From the NCBI GenBank assembly GCA_016871135.1, contig VFZQ01000051.1:1-13762 (forward strand): a stretch of DNA of 13,762 bases, given 5' to 3'. Shown here piece after piece: positions 6,860 to 13,668 of the stretch. The DNA is from Acidobacteriota bacterium (GTDB taxonomy: Bacteria > Acidobacteriota > Terriglobia > Bryobacterales > Bryobacteraceae). The stretch's first letter is position 1. Each line of letters starts with the position of its first letter. The notes beneath the pieces were generated by a model that worked only from the letters and a program-made list of their open reading frames with translations, did not search any database and was not told where the DNA came from. A program made the position numbers and the translations under genes.

Positions 6860-7855
6860 TTACTTTCCGAAGTAGCCTTCGTCCACCGAGATCACGTTGA
6901 CCTTCTTGATCGACTCGATCTCTTTCTTAGCGAGGTCGGGCCGCAGCGCCTTTTCGATCTCGCCTTTCATGTCCGCCATCGACTTCGCACTGCGGCTGTC
7001 GACGACGATGAGATGATAACCAAACGCCGAACGCACCGGATCGCCGACCTTGCCGATCGATTGCGCGAACGCGGCCGTTTCGAATTCGGGCACCATCTGG
7101 CCCCGCCCGAACTGGCCCAGATCGCCGCCTTGCGCGCCGGTTCCAGTATCGTCGGACTCGGTCTTGGCGAGCGCGGCGAAATCACCGCCGCCTTCGAGCT
7201 TCTTCTTGATCTCGGTCGCCTTGGCGAGCGCTTCCGAATCCGATAGTTCCTTCTGCCCTTCGCGCACGGGTACGCGCGAGCCGGTGAAACGGATCAGGAT
7301 GTGTTTCGCCTTCACCTGCTCGTATTCGCCTTTGTGCGCGTCGTAGTAGGTTTGCATGGCGGCATCGTCGATTTTGACTTCGTTCTGCAATTCGCGAAAC
7401 AGAATGCTGGCGAGCGCCTGATCAAGCTGGAACGCCAGCTGTGCCTTGACGGCGGGCGTCTGGTCGATTTTCCGCTTGCGAGCCTCTTCGGCCATCAGGC
7501 GAAGTTCGGCGTATTGCTCGGCGACCTTACGTTTATTGGGGCCGTTCGCTTCGGATTGAATCTGCGGCGGCAGCGCGGAGAGGAAGTCTTCGTACTCTTT
7601 CTTGGTCACCTTCAAGGAGCCGATGTTGAGAACAATGGCGTCGGCGCCGGAGGCTACCGCGGCCGGCGCGGGTGTTGCGGCTGGTTTGGGGGCGGCGACC
7701 GGTTTTGCGGCCGGCGCGGCCGCCGGTTTCGGCGCCGCCACGGTAACTTTCGGCTTCGCCGGCGCGGCCGGCTTCGGGGGTGGCGTCTGCCCGCTCACGG
7801 CAATCGAGACAAAGGACGCGAGACTGCTCGCGCCGAGTAGAGAAATACGATTCAT
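6860..7855 (-). CDS. Exported parvulin-type (PpiC/SurA-like) peptidyl-prolyl isomerase
   Basis: A 331-residue envelope foldase. Residues 1-22 form a signal peptide (hydrophobic LLGASSLASFVSIAVSG). Residues about 24-67 are a Pro/Ala/Lys-rich flexible tether. A SurA-N-like helical chaperone region (about 70-180) includes YEDFLSALPPQIQ and a basic EEARKRKID stretch. The rotamase domain covers about 182-287: VKAKHILIRF, GGDFAALAKTESDD, GGDLGQFGRGQMVPEFETAAF and GYHLIVVD are the parvulin hallmarks. Such proteins catalyse cis-trans isomerisation of Xaa-Pro bonds and help outer-membrane or secreted proteins fold. I see no lipobox cysteine, so it is probably soluble in the periplasm. AAGG lies about 8 nt before the ATG. 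The gene is divergent from the ABC exporter and ends at a strong terminator, so it is probably monocistronic. Confidence 0.92.
   Translation of the reverse strand: MNRISLLGASSLASFVSIAVSGQTPPPKPAAPAKPKVTVAAPKPAAAPAAKPVAAPKPAATPAPAAVASGADAIVLNIGSLKVTKKEYEDFLSALPPQIQSEANGPNKRKVAEQYAELRLMAEEARKRKIDQTPAVKAQLAFQLDQALASILFRELQNEVKIDDAAMQTYYDAHKGEYEQVKAKHILIRFTGSRVPVREGQKELSDSEALAKATEIKKKLEGGGDFAALAKTESDDTGTGAQGGDLGQFGRGQMVPEFETAAFAQSIGKVGDPVRSAFGYHLIVVDSRSAKSMADMKGEIEKALRPDLAKKEIESIKKVNVISVDEGYFGK
7655..7786 (-). repeat. Low-complexity Pro/Ala/Lys tether-coding repeat
   Basis: This segment encodes residues 24-67 of the foldase as degenerate repeats of the AAPKPA/AKPVAAPKPAA type, with matching GC-rich DNA repeats (GCCGGCGCGGCC variants). 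It looks like an extended, cell-wall-spanning or spacer linker. Repeat number may vary between strains. Confidence 0.75.
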
Positions 7856-7943
7856 TCAGAGACCTTTTATCAGGATAACGCGAATCTCCCGGACACCGGG
7901 GTAAACTAGAAAGGAAGGGCCCCAACCGGGGCCAAATTTTTTT
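7856..7943. promoter_or_regulatory. Divergent intergenic region between foldase and ABC exporter
   Basis: The 88 bp must hold promoters for both genes. Visible elements are the inverted repeat TTATC-AG-GATAA (7867-7878), a short hairpin CCCGG-ACA-CCGGG (7888-7900), a purine-rich AAGGAAGG (7911-7918) and the terminator-like element before the exporter ATG. I cannot assign -35/-10 boxes with confidence. The TTATC palindrome lies close to the foldase start, where an operator or -10 element could sit. Confidence 0.45.
7918..7943 (+). promoter_or_regulatory. Terminator-like hairpin and T7 tract between SD and start codon
   Basis: GGCCCC (7918-7923) pairs with GGGGCC (7928-7933) across an AACC loop. 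It is followed by AAATTTTTTT, which ends exactly at the ATG (7944). This has the form of an intrinsic terminator pointing toward the exporter, yet no rightward gene lies upstream. The best Shine-Dalgarno sequence (AGGAAG, 7912-7917) lies 26 nt from the ATG, or 10 nt if the hairpin is folded out. It could be an attenuator, a structure that brings the SD into range, or both. Confidence 0.6.
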
Positions 7944-9749
7944 ATGGCAGAGACAAAGAAAAAGCCAGGTCCGGCGCGCCTCCGCGCGCTGATGCCGGAC
8001 CTCATCGCCCTGGTGAAACCGCGCCGAGGGCAACTGTTGGCGGGCTTGGTCCTCATCATCATCAGCCGCATCGCGAGCCTCGCGCTGCCGGCGTCGAGCC
8101 GGTTTCTCATCGACGACGTGATCGGCCGCAAACAGTACGACATGCTGAATCCGCTCGTCGCCGCCGTCGTGCTGGCGACCATCGTGCAGGCAAGCTGCAG
8201 CTTCGCACTGGCGCAGATTCTGTCGAAGGCCGCGCAGCGCCTCATTACCGAGATGCGCAAAAAAATCCAAATCCACATCGGCCGTCTGCCTGTGGCGTAC
8301 TTCGACACACACAAGACCGGCGAGTTGGTCTCGCGCATCATGAACGACGTCGAAGGACTGCGCAACCTCGTTGGCACGGGCCTGGTCGAATTACTCGGCG
8401 GCGTGTTGACCGCGATCCTCGCACTTGTTGTGCTTTTCTACACCAGCGCACTGTTGACCGGTCTCGCGCTTGTCATCGTAGTCGGAGTTTCCGGCGCTCT
8501 GTTCTACTTCTTCAACAAGCTGCGGCCGGTGTTCAAGGAACGCGGCAAAATTCAAGGCGAGGTGACGGGCAGGCTGCAGGAGACGCTTGGCGGCGCGCGC
8601 GTAATCAAAGGGTACCGGGCCGAAGAACGCGAGGAGGCCGTCTTCGCCAAAGGTGTCGACCGCCTGCTGGCGAATATTCTGAAATCGCTCACCGGCGTTT
8701 CGGCGATGAGCGTCTCGGCCGTCGTCATTCTCGGCTTCGTGGGCGCGATCGTCATGTGGATCGGCACCAACAAGATCATCGAGGGCACGTTGACGCTTGG
8801 TCAGTTCATCACCTTCACGGCGTTTCTCGCGTTCCTGATCGCGCCGATTTTCGGCATCGTCAGCGTTGGCTCGCAGTTGACCGAAGCGCTCGCGGGCATG
8901 GAGCGGACCAAGGAAGTGCTGTCGGAACTTCGCGAAGATCAGGACCCGGAGCGGACCATCGACATGACCGAAATCGACGGGCGCGTGGAGTTCAACGACG
9001 TCTTCTTTCAATACGAAGAGGGCAAGCCGGTCCTGCAGGATTTCAGTTTTGTCGCCGAACCTGGCACGGTGACGGCGCTGGTCGGATCATCGGGATCCGG
9101 CAAGTCGACGACGATCGGGCTGATCGCGTCGTTTGCGAAACCGCAACAGGGAACGGTGTCGATCGACGGCATCGATCTCGCCAAGGTCACCCTCGATTCC
9201 TATCGCACGCAACTCGGCGTTGTCTTGCAAGAGACATTCCTGTTCGACGGCACGATCCGCGAGAACGTGGCGTTTTCAAAACCGAACGCGACTGAGGAGC
9301 AGATCATGAACGCGATTCGCATCGCGCGCGTCGAAGAGTTCGCCGAGAAGTTTCCCGAGAGGTACGAGACCATCGTCGGCGAGCGCGGTGTGCGGCTCTC
9401 TGGCGGGCAGAAACAGCGCGTAGCGATCGCACGCGCGATTTTGGCAGATCCGCGAATTCTAATCCTCGACGAAGCGACGTCGTCACTTGATTCCGAATCG
9501 GAGATGCTGATTCAAGCCGGCCTCGCGCATCTGATGAAAGGCCGGACGACGTTCGTGATTGCGCACCGGCTGAGCACGATCCGCCGCGCCGATCAGATTT
9601 TGGTCGTCGAGAATGGCCGGATCGTCGAGCGCGGTAGTCATGAAGTGCTGCTCGAAGCCGGCGGGCGGTATGCCGATCTTTATCAGCGGCAATACGATTT
9701 GGAGAAGAACCTCTTCCTCGCGGAGGGAGAGGGAGATACGGTGGAGTAG
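7944..9749 (+). CDS. ABC exporter, fused transmembrane and ATPase domains (MsbA-like)
   Basis: A 601-residue half-transporter that would work as a homodimer, or as a heterodimer with a partner not in this window. The type I exporter membrane domain covers about residues 28-315, with six hydrophobic segments and the conserved coupling region YFDTHKTGELVSRIMNDV (119-136). The nucleotide-binding domain covers about 346-585: Walker A GSSGSGKST (381-389, Lys387), Q-loop Gln429 in VVLQETFLFDGTIREN, signature LSGGQ (485-489), Walker B ILILDE (505-510, catalytic Glu510), D-loop SSLD (513-516) and switch His541. All key residues are intact. MsbA-like members export lipids, lipid A precursors, peptides or drugs; nothing here fixes the cargo. 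ATG 7944 directly follows a T-tract; a second in-frame ATG lies at 7992, which would remove a basic N-terminus of 16 residues. Confidence 0.93.
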   Translation: MAETKKKPGPARLRALMPDLIALVKPRRGQLLAGLVLIIISRIASLALPASSRFLIDDVIGRKQYDMLNPLVAAVVLATIVQASCSFALAQILSKAAQRLITEMRKKIQIHIGRLPVAYFDTHKTGELVSRIMNDVEGLRNLVGTGLVELLGGVLTAILALVVLFYTSALLTGLALVIVVGVSGALFYFFNKLRPVFKERGKIQGEVTGRLQETLGGARVIKGYRAEEREEAVFAKGVDRLLANILKSLTGVSAMSVSAVVILGFVGAIVMWIGTNKIIEGTLTLGQFITFTAFLAFLIAPIFGIVSVGSQLTEALAGMERTKEVLSELREDQDPERTIDMTEIDGRVEFNDVFFQYEEGKPVLQDFSFVAEPGTVTALVGSSGSGKSTTIGLIASFAKPQQGTVSIDGIDLAKVTLDSYRTQLGVVLQETFLFDGTIRENVAFSKPNATEEQIMNAIRIARVEEFAEKFPERYETIVGERGVRLSGGQKQRVAIARAILADPRILILDEATSSLDSESEMLIQAGLAHLMKGRTTFVIAHRLSTIRRADQILVVENGRIVERGSHEVLLEAGGRYADLYQRQYDLEKNLFLAEGEGDTVE

Positions 9750-9792
9750 CGGCCACAAAGAAGCGCACAGGCTGCGAAGGCACGGCCCCAAA

Positions 9793-9811
9793 CGGGCGAG
9801 GAACTCGCCCG
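9793..9811. terminator. Hairpin between convergent genes, possible weak terminator
   Basis: CGGGCGAG (9793-9800) and CTCGCCCG (9804-9811) form a perfect 8-bp GC-rich stem with a GAA loop. It lies between the convergent stops of the ABC exporter (9749) and brnA (9858). There is no U-run on either side, so termination here would need help or be inefficient. Confidence 0.4.
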
Positions 9812-9857
9812 ATGGCCAGGCCGAAGCGAGTCCGTTGCGCGCGGTTCCTCAAAAAAC

Positions 9858-10202
9858 TCAAGCGTTATTCAATCGCTGCTCGGCATCCATCACGTTGGCC
9901 AAGATCGCATTGATCCGGCTCAAATGCCCCGGCCCCTTCGATTTCAGCCAGCTTAGAACATCGTCCTGGACGCGAAACGAAATAAGTGTCGTTTTCGACC
10001 GCAGCCGGAACGGCACCATTTGCGCGAGTTGCTCGTCGGTCAACGGAGGTATGTCGGACACGTCTATCGCCGAGTCAGGCTTCTTGGCCAATCGCGCAAG
10101 CCGGTCTCGCTGTGCCTTCGTAATCGGATTATTGAAAATACGCTCGGCGCTCACTCTTACGAGCTTTTCTGGCTGAGATGATGCGGACAATTTCTTCGCC
10201 AT
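9858..10202 (-). CDS. brnA: BrnA-type antitoxin
   Basis: A 114-residue antitoxin that should bind BrnT and repress the shared promoter. The segment VSDIPPLTDEQLAQMVPFR (48-66) and the C-terminal ribbon-helix-helix TLISFRVQDDVLSWLKSKG...LSRINAILANVM (72-105) are typical of BrnA. The start at 10202 is set by an excellent Shine-Dalgarno sequence, GGGAGGAAAACG-ATG. An in-frame ATG 27 nt upstream (10229) lacks this support. Its first 24 codons overlap the 3' end of brnT in another frame (74-nt overlap), and the SD itself lies within brnT codons for Arg-Glu-Glu-Asn-Asp. This order (toxin first, antitoxin second) is normal for the family. A T6 run follows the stop, but no GC hairpin precedes it. Confidence 0.88.
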   Translation of the reverse strand: MAKKLSASSQPEKLVRVSAERIFNNPITKAQRDRLARLAKKPDSAIDVSDIPPLTDEQLAQMVPFRLRSKTTLISFRVQDDVLSWLKSKGPGHLSRINAILANVMDAEQRLNNA

Positions 10203-10416
10203 CGTTTTCCTCCCTATAAACATGAACAACCAACAGAATAGGCTCTAACCCGGCGGCTAGTCCAAGCGCGTGCCAACGGCGTTCGCCCGTCTCGTCGATT
10301 CGATCTTCCCGCAGCATTACGTGAGGATCCGCGAACACGAGAGCCGCCGATGCAAAATCGATTCCATGCTTGGAGAGGTTGGCTCGATTCTTGTCGGCGT
10401 CCCATTCGAATTGCAT
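10129..10416 (-). CDS. brnT: BrnT-type toxin (RelE-like fold ribonuclease)
   Basis: A 95-residue toxin: MQFEWDADKNRANLSKHGIDFASAALVF at the N-terminus (residues 1-28), ERRWHALGLA (45-54), LLVVHVYRE (61-69) and the C-terminal RIISARKARKSERRAYF are all classic BrnT features. BrnT proteins adopt a RelE-like fold and cleave RNA to arrest growth until neutralised by BrnA. The protein is full length for the family with no missing segment, so the toxin is probably active. ATG 10416 is chosen because the family starts at xFEWDxxK. The frame stays open far upstream through the glycosyltransferase gene, but that part is a shadow. A GGA lies 6-8 nt upstream, and a palindrome at 10423-10434 may be the operator. 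It starts 59 bp after the glycosyltransferase stop. Confidence 0.9.
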   Translation of the reverse strand: MQFEWDADKNRANLSKHGIDFASAALVFADPHVMLREDRIDETGERRWHALGLAAGLEPILLVVHVYREENDGEEIVRIISARKARKSERRAYFQ

Positions 10417-10422
10417 TCGTCC

Positions 10423-10438
10423 ATACAAGTGTATATAC
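10423..10438 (-). promoter_or_regulatory. Palindromic operator candidate for BrnTA autoregulation
   Basis: ATACA-AG-TGTAT (10423-10434) is a perfect 5-bp inverted repeat and overlaps a second palindrome, GTATATAC (10431-10438). Both lie 7-22 nt upstream of the brnT ATG. Ribbon-helix-helix antitoxins of the BrnA type are known to repress their own promoter by binding such short palindromes. The TATATAC core could also be part of a -10 box. The assignment is inference from position and symmetry. Confidence 0.5.
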
Positions 10439-10475
10439 GGGGCCTGCGGAACACAAGTCGAGCCGCGGCGGCGAC

Positions 10476-11612
10476 CTACCGCTTCGTGAACCGCCCGTCT
10501 TTTTCGAGCGTGTACTTCTCCCCGCGCCAGTCGATCGTATTGCCGAAAAATCCAGCCACCCAAAACGCAAAACTCGCCAAATCCTGAACAATCACAAAAG
10601 GCCAAGCGCGCCGCGTCAGCGGATCGTCGAGCACCTGCTGACTCGTCGCATGCGCGGCAATCGCGCGGAGCAACAGTGTCACGATCAACGCCGGCCAGGC
10701 AAACGGCGCAAACGCCACCAACGCCAGCGCAATCGGGATTGGGTTTGTAAAGAGTTGGCCGACGTAACCCACCGGGCGCGACCGCCTTGTCGAACGGCAC
10801 CACCGCAGGCGGTGAATCGCGTTCTTCAGAAATGGCTGCGAACCGATCCGGTGTTCGATCACGTAGCTCGAAAGCGCCACGCCGAGTCCCTTCGCCGCCG
10901 CATCGTGGCCTAGCACGAAATCCTCGGCAAGAAATTCCTGCAAGTACTCCCATCCACCGACCGCGTCGATTGCCTGCTTGCGCGCCGCGATCGTCGGGCC
11001 GACAGCGAACTTCATCCCCTCAAGCATCCGCGCGACGAGTATGCCACCGAGGAACTCCGTGTTCATCCCGATCGCTTCGAGCGTCGACCAAAACGACTCG
11101 CCCGGCACCGCGCGATACGGGCACGTCGTCACGGCGAGACCAGGATTGGCGAACTCGCGAGCCAGCGTCCGCAGCATGTGCGGATCGACGCGGATATCGC
11201 TGTCGCTCATCACCAGCAGGTTATGCCGTGCCTCTCGTTGCATCAGCGAAAGACTCCAGCTTTTCGCGTTCGGCCAGGGCGGCTCGCCGGTGAGAACGAC
11301 GCGTGACGGCACTTGTGGATACTCGGCGGCGAGGCGCGTGACGAGCGCGTGCGCGGGATCGTCCGCTGACCGCATCGCGAACAAGATCTCGTAATGCGGA
11401 TGCACCTGCGTGAAGAAACTGCGCAGGTTCTCTTCCAACCCCTCGTCAAGCCCATGCAACGGCTTCAATACCGAGATCGGCTCGCTGTTGACAGCCCCCG
11501 GAACAACCTGCCGCAGATACTTCCGCGCCGCGATCCAAGTGAGCACGCAGTACACCCACGAGCCCAGCAGCAACGCGCCGATTAACAGTGCAAAGCTATT
11601 CGCTAAGGACAC
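10476..11612 (-). CDS. Membrane glycosyltransferase, ceramide glucosyltransferase/HpnI-like (GT2/GT21)
   Basis: A 378-residue membrane glycosyltransferase. It has an N-terminal hydrophobic anchor (residues 5-27), then a GT-A fold: SVLKPLHGLDEGLEENLRSF (47-66), RSADDPA (81-87), the DSD metal motif (137-139), EDF (230-232, likely catalytic base) and HRLRW (267-271) as the (Q/R)xxRW motif. C-terminal membrane helices lie at about 288-318 and 336-356. This pattern fits ceramide glucosyltransferases and HpnI, which transfers N-acetylglucosamine to bacteriohopanetetrol. No other hopanoid gene is visible here, so I leave the symbol empty: the acceptor could be a hopanoid, a sphingolipid or another lipid. 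The GTG start overlaps the thrS end by 17 nt with no clear Shine-Dalgarno sequence, which suggests translational coupling to thrS. Confidence 0.85.
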   Translation of the reverse strand: MSLANSFALLIGALLLGSWVYCVLTWIAARKYLRQVVPGAVNSEPISVLKPLHGLDEGLEENLRSFFTQVHPHYEILFAMRSADDPAHALVTRLAAEYPQVPSRVVLTGEPPWPNAKSWSLSLMQREARHNLLVMSDSDIRVDPHMLRTLAREFANPGLAVTTCPYRAVPGESFWSTLEAIGMNTEFLGGILVARMLEGMKFAVGPTIAARKQAIDAVGGWEYLQEFLAEDFVLGHDAAAKGLGVALSSYVIEHRIGSQPFLKNAIHRLRWCRSTRRSRPVGYVGQLFTNPIPIALALVAFAPFAWPALIVTLLLRAIAAHATSQQVLDDPLTRRAWPFVIVQDLASFAFWVAGFFGNTIDWRGEKYTLEKDGRFTKR

Positions 11613-13530
11613 GCGACGCGATCATCTGATTTATTTGTTCGCGGAATTCGGCCAGCGGCTTGACGCCCTGATCGCCATGTTTGCGGTTGCGCACCGAGAC
11701 AGTTCCCTGCTCCGCTTCGCGCCCGCCGACAACCAGCATGTACGGCACCTTTTGCATCTGCGCGTCACGAATCTTGAGATTCACCTTCTCCTGCCGCGTG
11801 TCGAGATGCACGCGCACGCCGTCTGCCTCCAGCGCCTCGGCCACCTGCTTGGCGTAGTCGTTCTGCTTATCGGTGATCGGAAGTACGGACACCTGCACCG
11901 GCGCAAGCCACACTGGAAACACGCCGGCATAGTGTTCGACGAGAATGCCGAAAAAGCGCTCCACCGAGCCGAACAGCGCGCGGTGCACCATCAGCGGTTG
12001 ATGTTTCTTGTTGTCCTCGCCGATGTATTCGAGATTGAAACGGCGCGGCAGCGTGAAGTCGAACTGCACGGTCGATAGCTGCCACAAACGGCCGATCGCA
12101 TCGACAAGTTTGACGTCAATCTTCGGTCCGTAGAACGCGGCCTCATCGGGCACAACCTTCGCTTCGATGCCAAGTTTTTCGACCGCGCGGCGCAGCGCGT
12201 TTTCGGCCAACTGCCACTGCTCGGGCGAGCCGTCGTACTTGCCGCTCGCGCCGCCGTCCCACGTCGAAATCTCGGCTTTGTACTGCGTGAAACCGAACGT
12301 GTGGAGCGTATCCTGCGCGAACTCCAAACAACTGACGATCTCTTCTTCCACCTGCTCCGGCGTGCAGAAAATGTGCGCGTCGTCCTGCGTAAACCCACGG
12401 ACACGCATCAGGCCGTGCATGGTGCCGGAGCGCTCATACCGATACACCGTGCCGAGTTCCCCGAGCCGCTGCGGCAGGTCGCGATAGCTATGCGGCTTGC
12501 GTGCATAGATCAAAATGTGGCACGGGCAGTTCATCGGCTTGAGCTGATACTCGGCGTCGTCGAGCGGCATGACCGTGAACATGTTCTCGCGATAGAAGCC
12601 AAAATGTCCCGACGTTTTCCAGAGATCCACGCGCGCCACGTGCGGCGTATAGACCAGCGAATAGCCGCGCTGCAAATACGCTTCCCGCATCCAGTCTTCG
12701 AGCGTCTTGCGGATGATGCCGCCCTTCGGATGGAAGAACACGAGCCCCGGCCCGGCGAGTTCCTGAATCGAGAACAGGTCCTGCTCCGCGCCGATCTTGC
12801 GATGATCGCGGCGCTTGGCTTCTTCGATGCGCGCCAGGTGCTCGTCCTGTTCCTTCTTGGTGAAGAACGCCGTGCCGTAGATGCGCTGCAACTGCTTGCG
12901 CTTTTCATCGCCTTTCCAATAAGCGCCGGCGATGGAGAGCAGTTTGAACGCCTTGATTTTCTTCGTCGACGGCACGTGCGGACCACGGCAGAAGTCGATG
13001 AACGCGGGGCCGAGCGTATATTCGCTGAACACTTCGTCGGCGCGCTCCTGAATGAGCTCGCACTTCATCCACATGTTGCCGTACTTCTGCAACCCTTCGT
13101 CCTTGCGAGTCGCGATGCGGTCGTAGCTCAGATCGCGCGCCTGAATCTCCCACATCTTCGCTTCGATCTTTTCGAGATCGTCGGGCGTGAACGGCGTGGG
13201 GCGGTCAAAGTCGTAATAGAAGCCGGTGTCGATCGGCGGGCCGATGCCGAGTTGCGTTTCGGGATAGAGCTCCAGGACGGCGGCCGCGAGCAGGTGCGCG
13301 GTCGAATGGCGATAGACCTCGAGCGCCTCGGGGTCTTTCGTAGTCAGCAATTGCAGCGACGAATCGCCCTCGAAGGGACGGGTGAGATCCCACAAAACGC
13401 CGTTGACACGCGAGACGATTGACGCGTCGGCGAGGCGTTCGGAGATCGATTGGGCGACGTCAAGCGGACGCGCGCCCTGAGGGACGGTTTTGCTGCTGCC
13501 GTCCGGCAGAGTGATGACGAAACTGCTCAT
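11596..13530 (-). CDS. thrS: Threonyl-tRNA synthetase
   Basis: A 644-residue cytoplasmic class II synthetase that charges tRNA-Thr and edits mischarged serine; the length matches E. coli ThrRS. The TGS domain covers 1-64 (FVITLPDGSSKTV). The editing domain covers about 65-240, with HSTAH (75-79) and CRGPH (181-185). In the catalytic core the zinc ligands are Cys335 (MNCPCH), His386 (DDAHIF) and His516 (MVHRALFGS). Motif 2 is RYERSGTMHG...RVRGFTQDD, and motif 3 runs into GSVERFFGIL (521-530). The anticodon-binding domain covers about 545-640, including RQEKVNLKIRDAQ. The start at 13530 matches the family; the frame is open further upstream but without homology. No Shine-Dalgarno sequence precedes the ATG (the leader there is pyrimidine-rich), and the stop of an 18-codon leader ORF overlaps it. 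The glycosyltransferase gene overlaps the 3' end. Confidence 0.97.
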   Translation of the reverse strand: MSSFVITLPDGSSKTVPQGARPLDVAQSISERLADASIVSRVNGVLWDLTRPFEGDSSLQLLTTKDPEALEVYRHSTAHLLAAAVLELYPETQLGIGPPIDTGFYYDFDRPTPFTPDDLEKIEAKMWEIQARDLSYDRIATRKDEGLQKYGNMWMKCELIQERADEVFSEYTLGPAFIDFCRGPHVPSTKKIKAFKLLSIAGAYWKGDEKRKQLQRIYGTAFFTKKEQDEHLARIEEAKRRDHRKIGAEQDLFSIQELAGPGLVFFHPKGGIIRKTLEDWMREAYLQRGYSLVYTPHVARVDLWKTSGHFGFYRENMFTVMPLDDAEYQLKPMNCPCHILIYARKPHSYRDLPQRLGELGTVYRYERSGTMHGLMRVRGFTQDDAHIFCTPEQVEEEIVSCLEFAQDTLHTFGFTQYKAEISTWDGGASGKYDGSPEQWQLAENALRRAVEKLGIEAKVVPDEAAFYGPKIDVKLVDAIGRLWQLSTVQFDFTLPRRFNLEYIGEDNKKHQPLMVHRALFGSVERFFGILVEHYAGVFPVWLAPVQVSVLPITDKQNDYAKQVAEALEADGVRVHLDTRQEKVNLKIRDAQMQKVPYMLVVGGREAEQGTVSVRNRKHGDQGVKPLAEFREQINQMIASRVLSE

Positions 13531-13583
13531 GGGATTGGGAAAAAAGTGAGGGAAAGACGAATCGTTTTCGCCTTGAGGCTCAT
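13527..13583 (-). CDS. Possible 18-codon leader ORF of thrS
   Basis: ATG at 13583 opens an 18-residue frame (MSLKAKTIRLSLTFFPIP) whose TGA overlaps the thrS start as ATGA (13530-13527). Since thrS has no Shine-Dalgarno sequence, ribosomes finishing this ORF could re-initiate on thrS. It contains only two Thr codons, so a classical threonine attenuator is not evident. It starts 5 nt downstream of a TATACT box, so it might be read leaderless or nearly so. Conservation is unknown and chance is possible. Confidence 0.35.
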   Translation of the reverse strand: MSLKAKTIRLSLTFFPIP

Positions 13584-13588
13584 CGACT

Positions 13589-13594
13589 AGTATA
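13589..13594 (-). promoter_or_regulatory. Candidate -10 box (TATACT) for thrS
   Basis: The minus strand reads TATACT at 13594-13589, a near-consensus sigma-70 -10 element, 59 nt upstream of the thrS ATG. There is no good -35 at the usual distance. It lies in the divergent region shared with the sigma factor gene. Confidence 0.4.
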
Positions 13595-13668
13595 TGATGG
13601 CCGCGATTACGACGAGCATGCCGGGCTTTGTGCCCTCGCGTTGCTATAGTAGTCGGGATAAGGCGAAG

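Noticed and set aside
7533..8312. Minus-strand ORF spanning the start of the ABC exporter and the foldase N-terminus
   Set aside because: It crosses two well-supported genes and their divergent promoter region; its Arg/Asp-rich translation is typical of a shadow frame.
10417..10953. Upstream open frame continuous with brnT
   Set aside because: It is antiparallel-free shadow reading through the glycosyltransferase gene; BrnT homology starts exactly at 10416.
12301..13422. 373-residue plus-strand ORF opposite thrS
   Set aside because: Antisense shadow of a highly conserved gene in GC-rich DNA; composition is Arg/His/Leu-rich and resembles no family.
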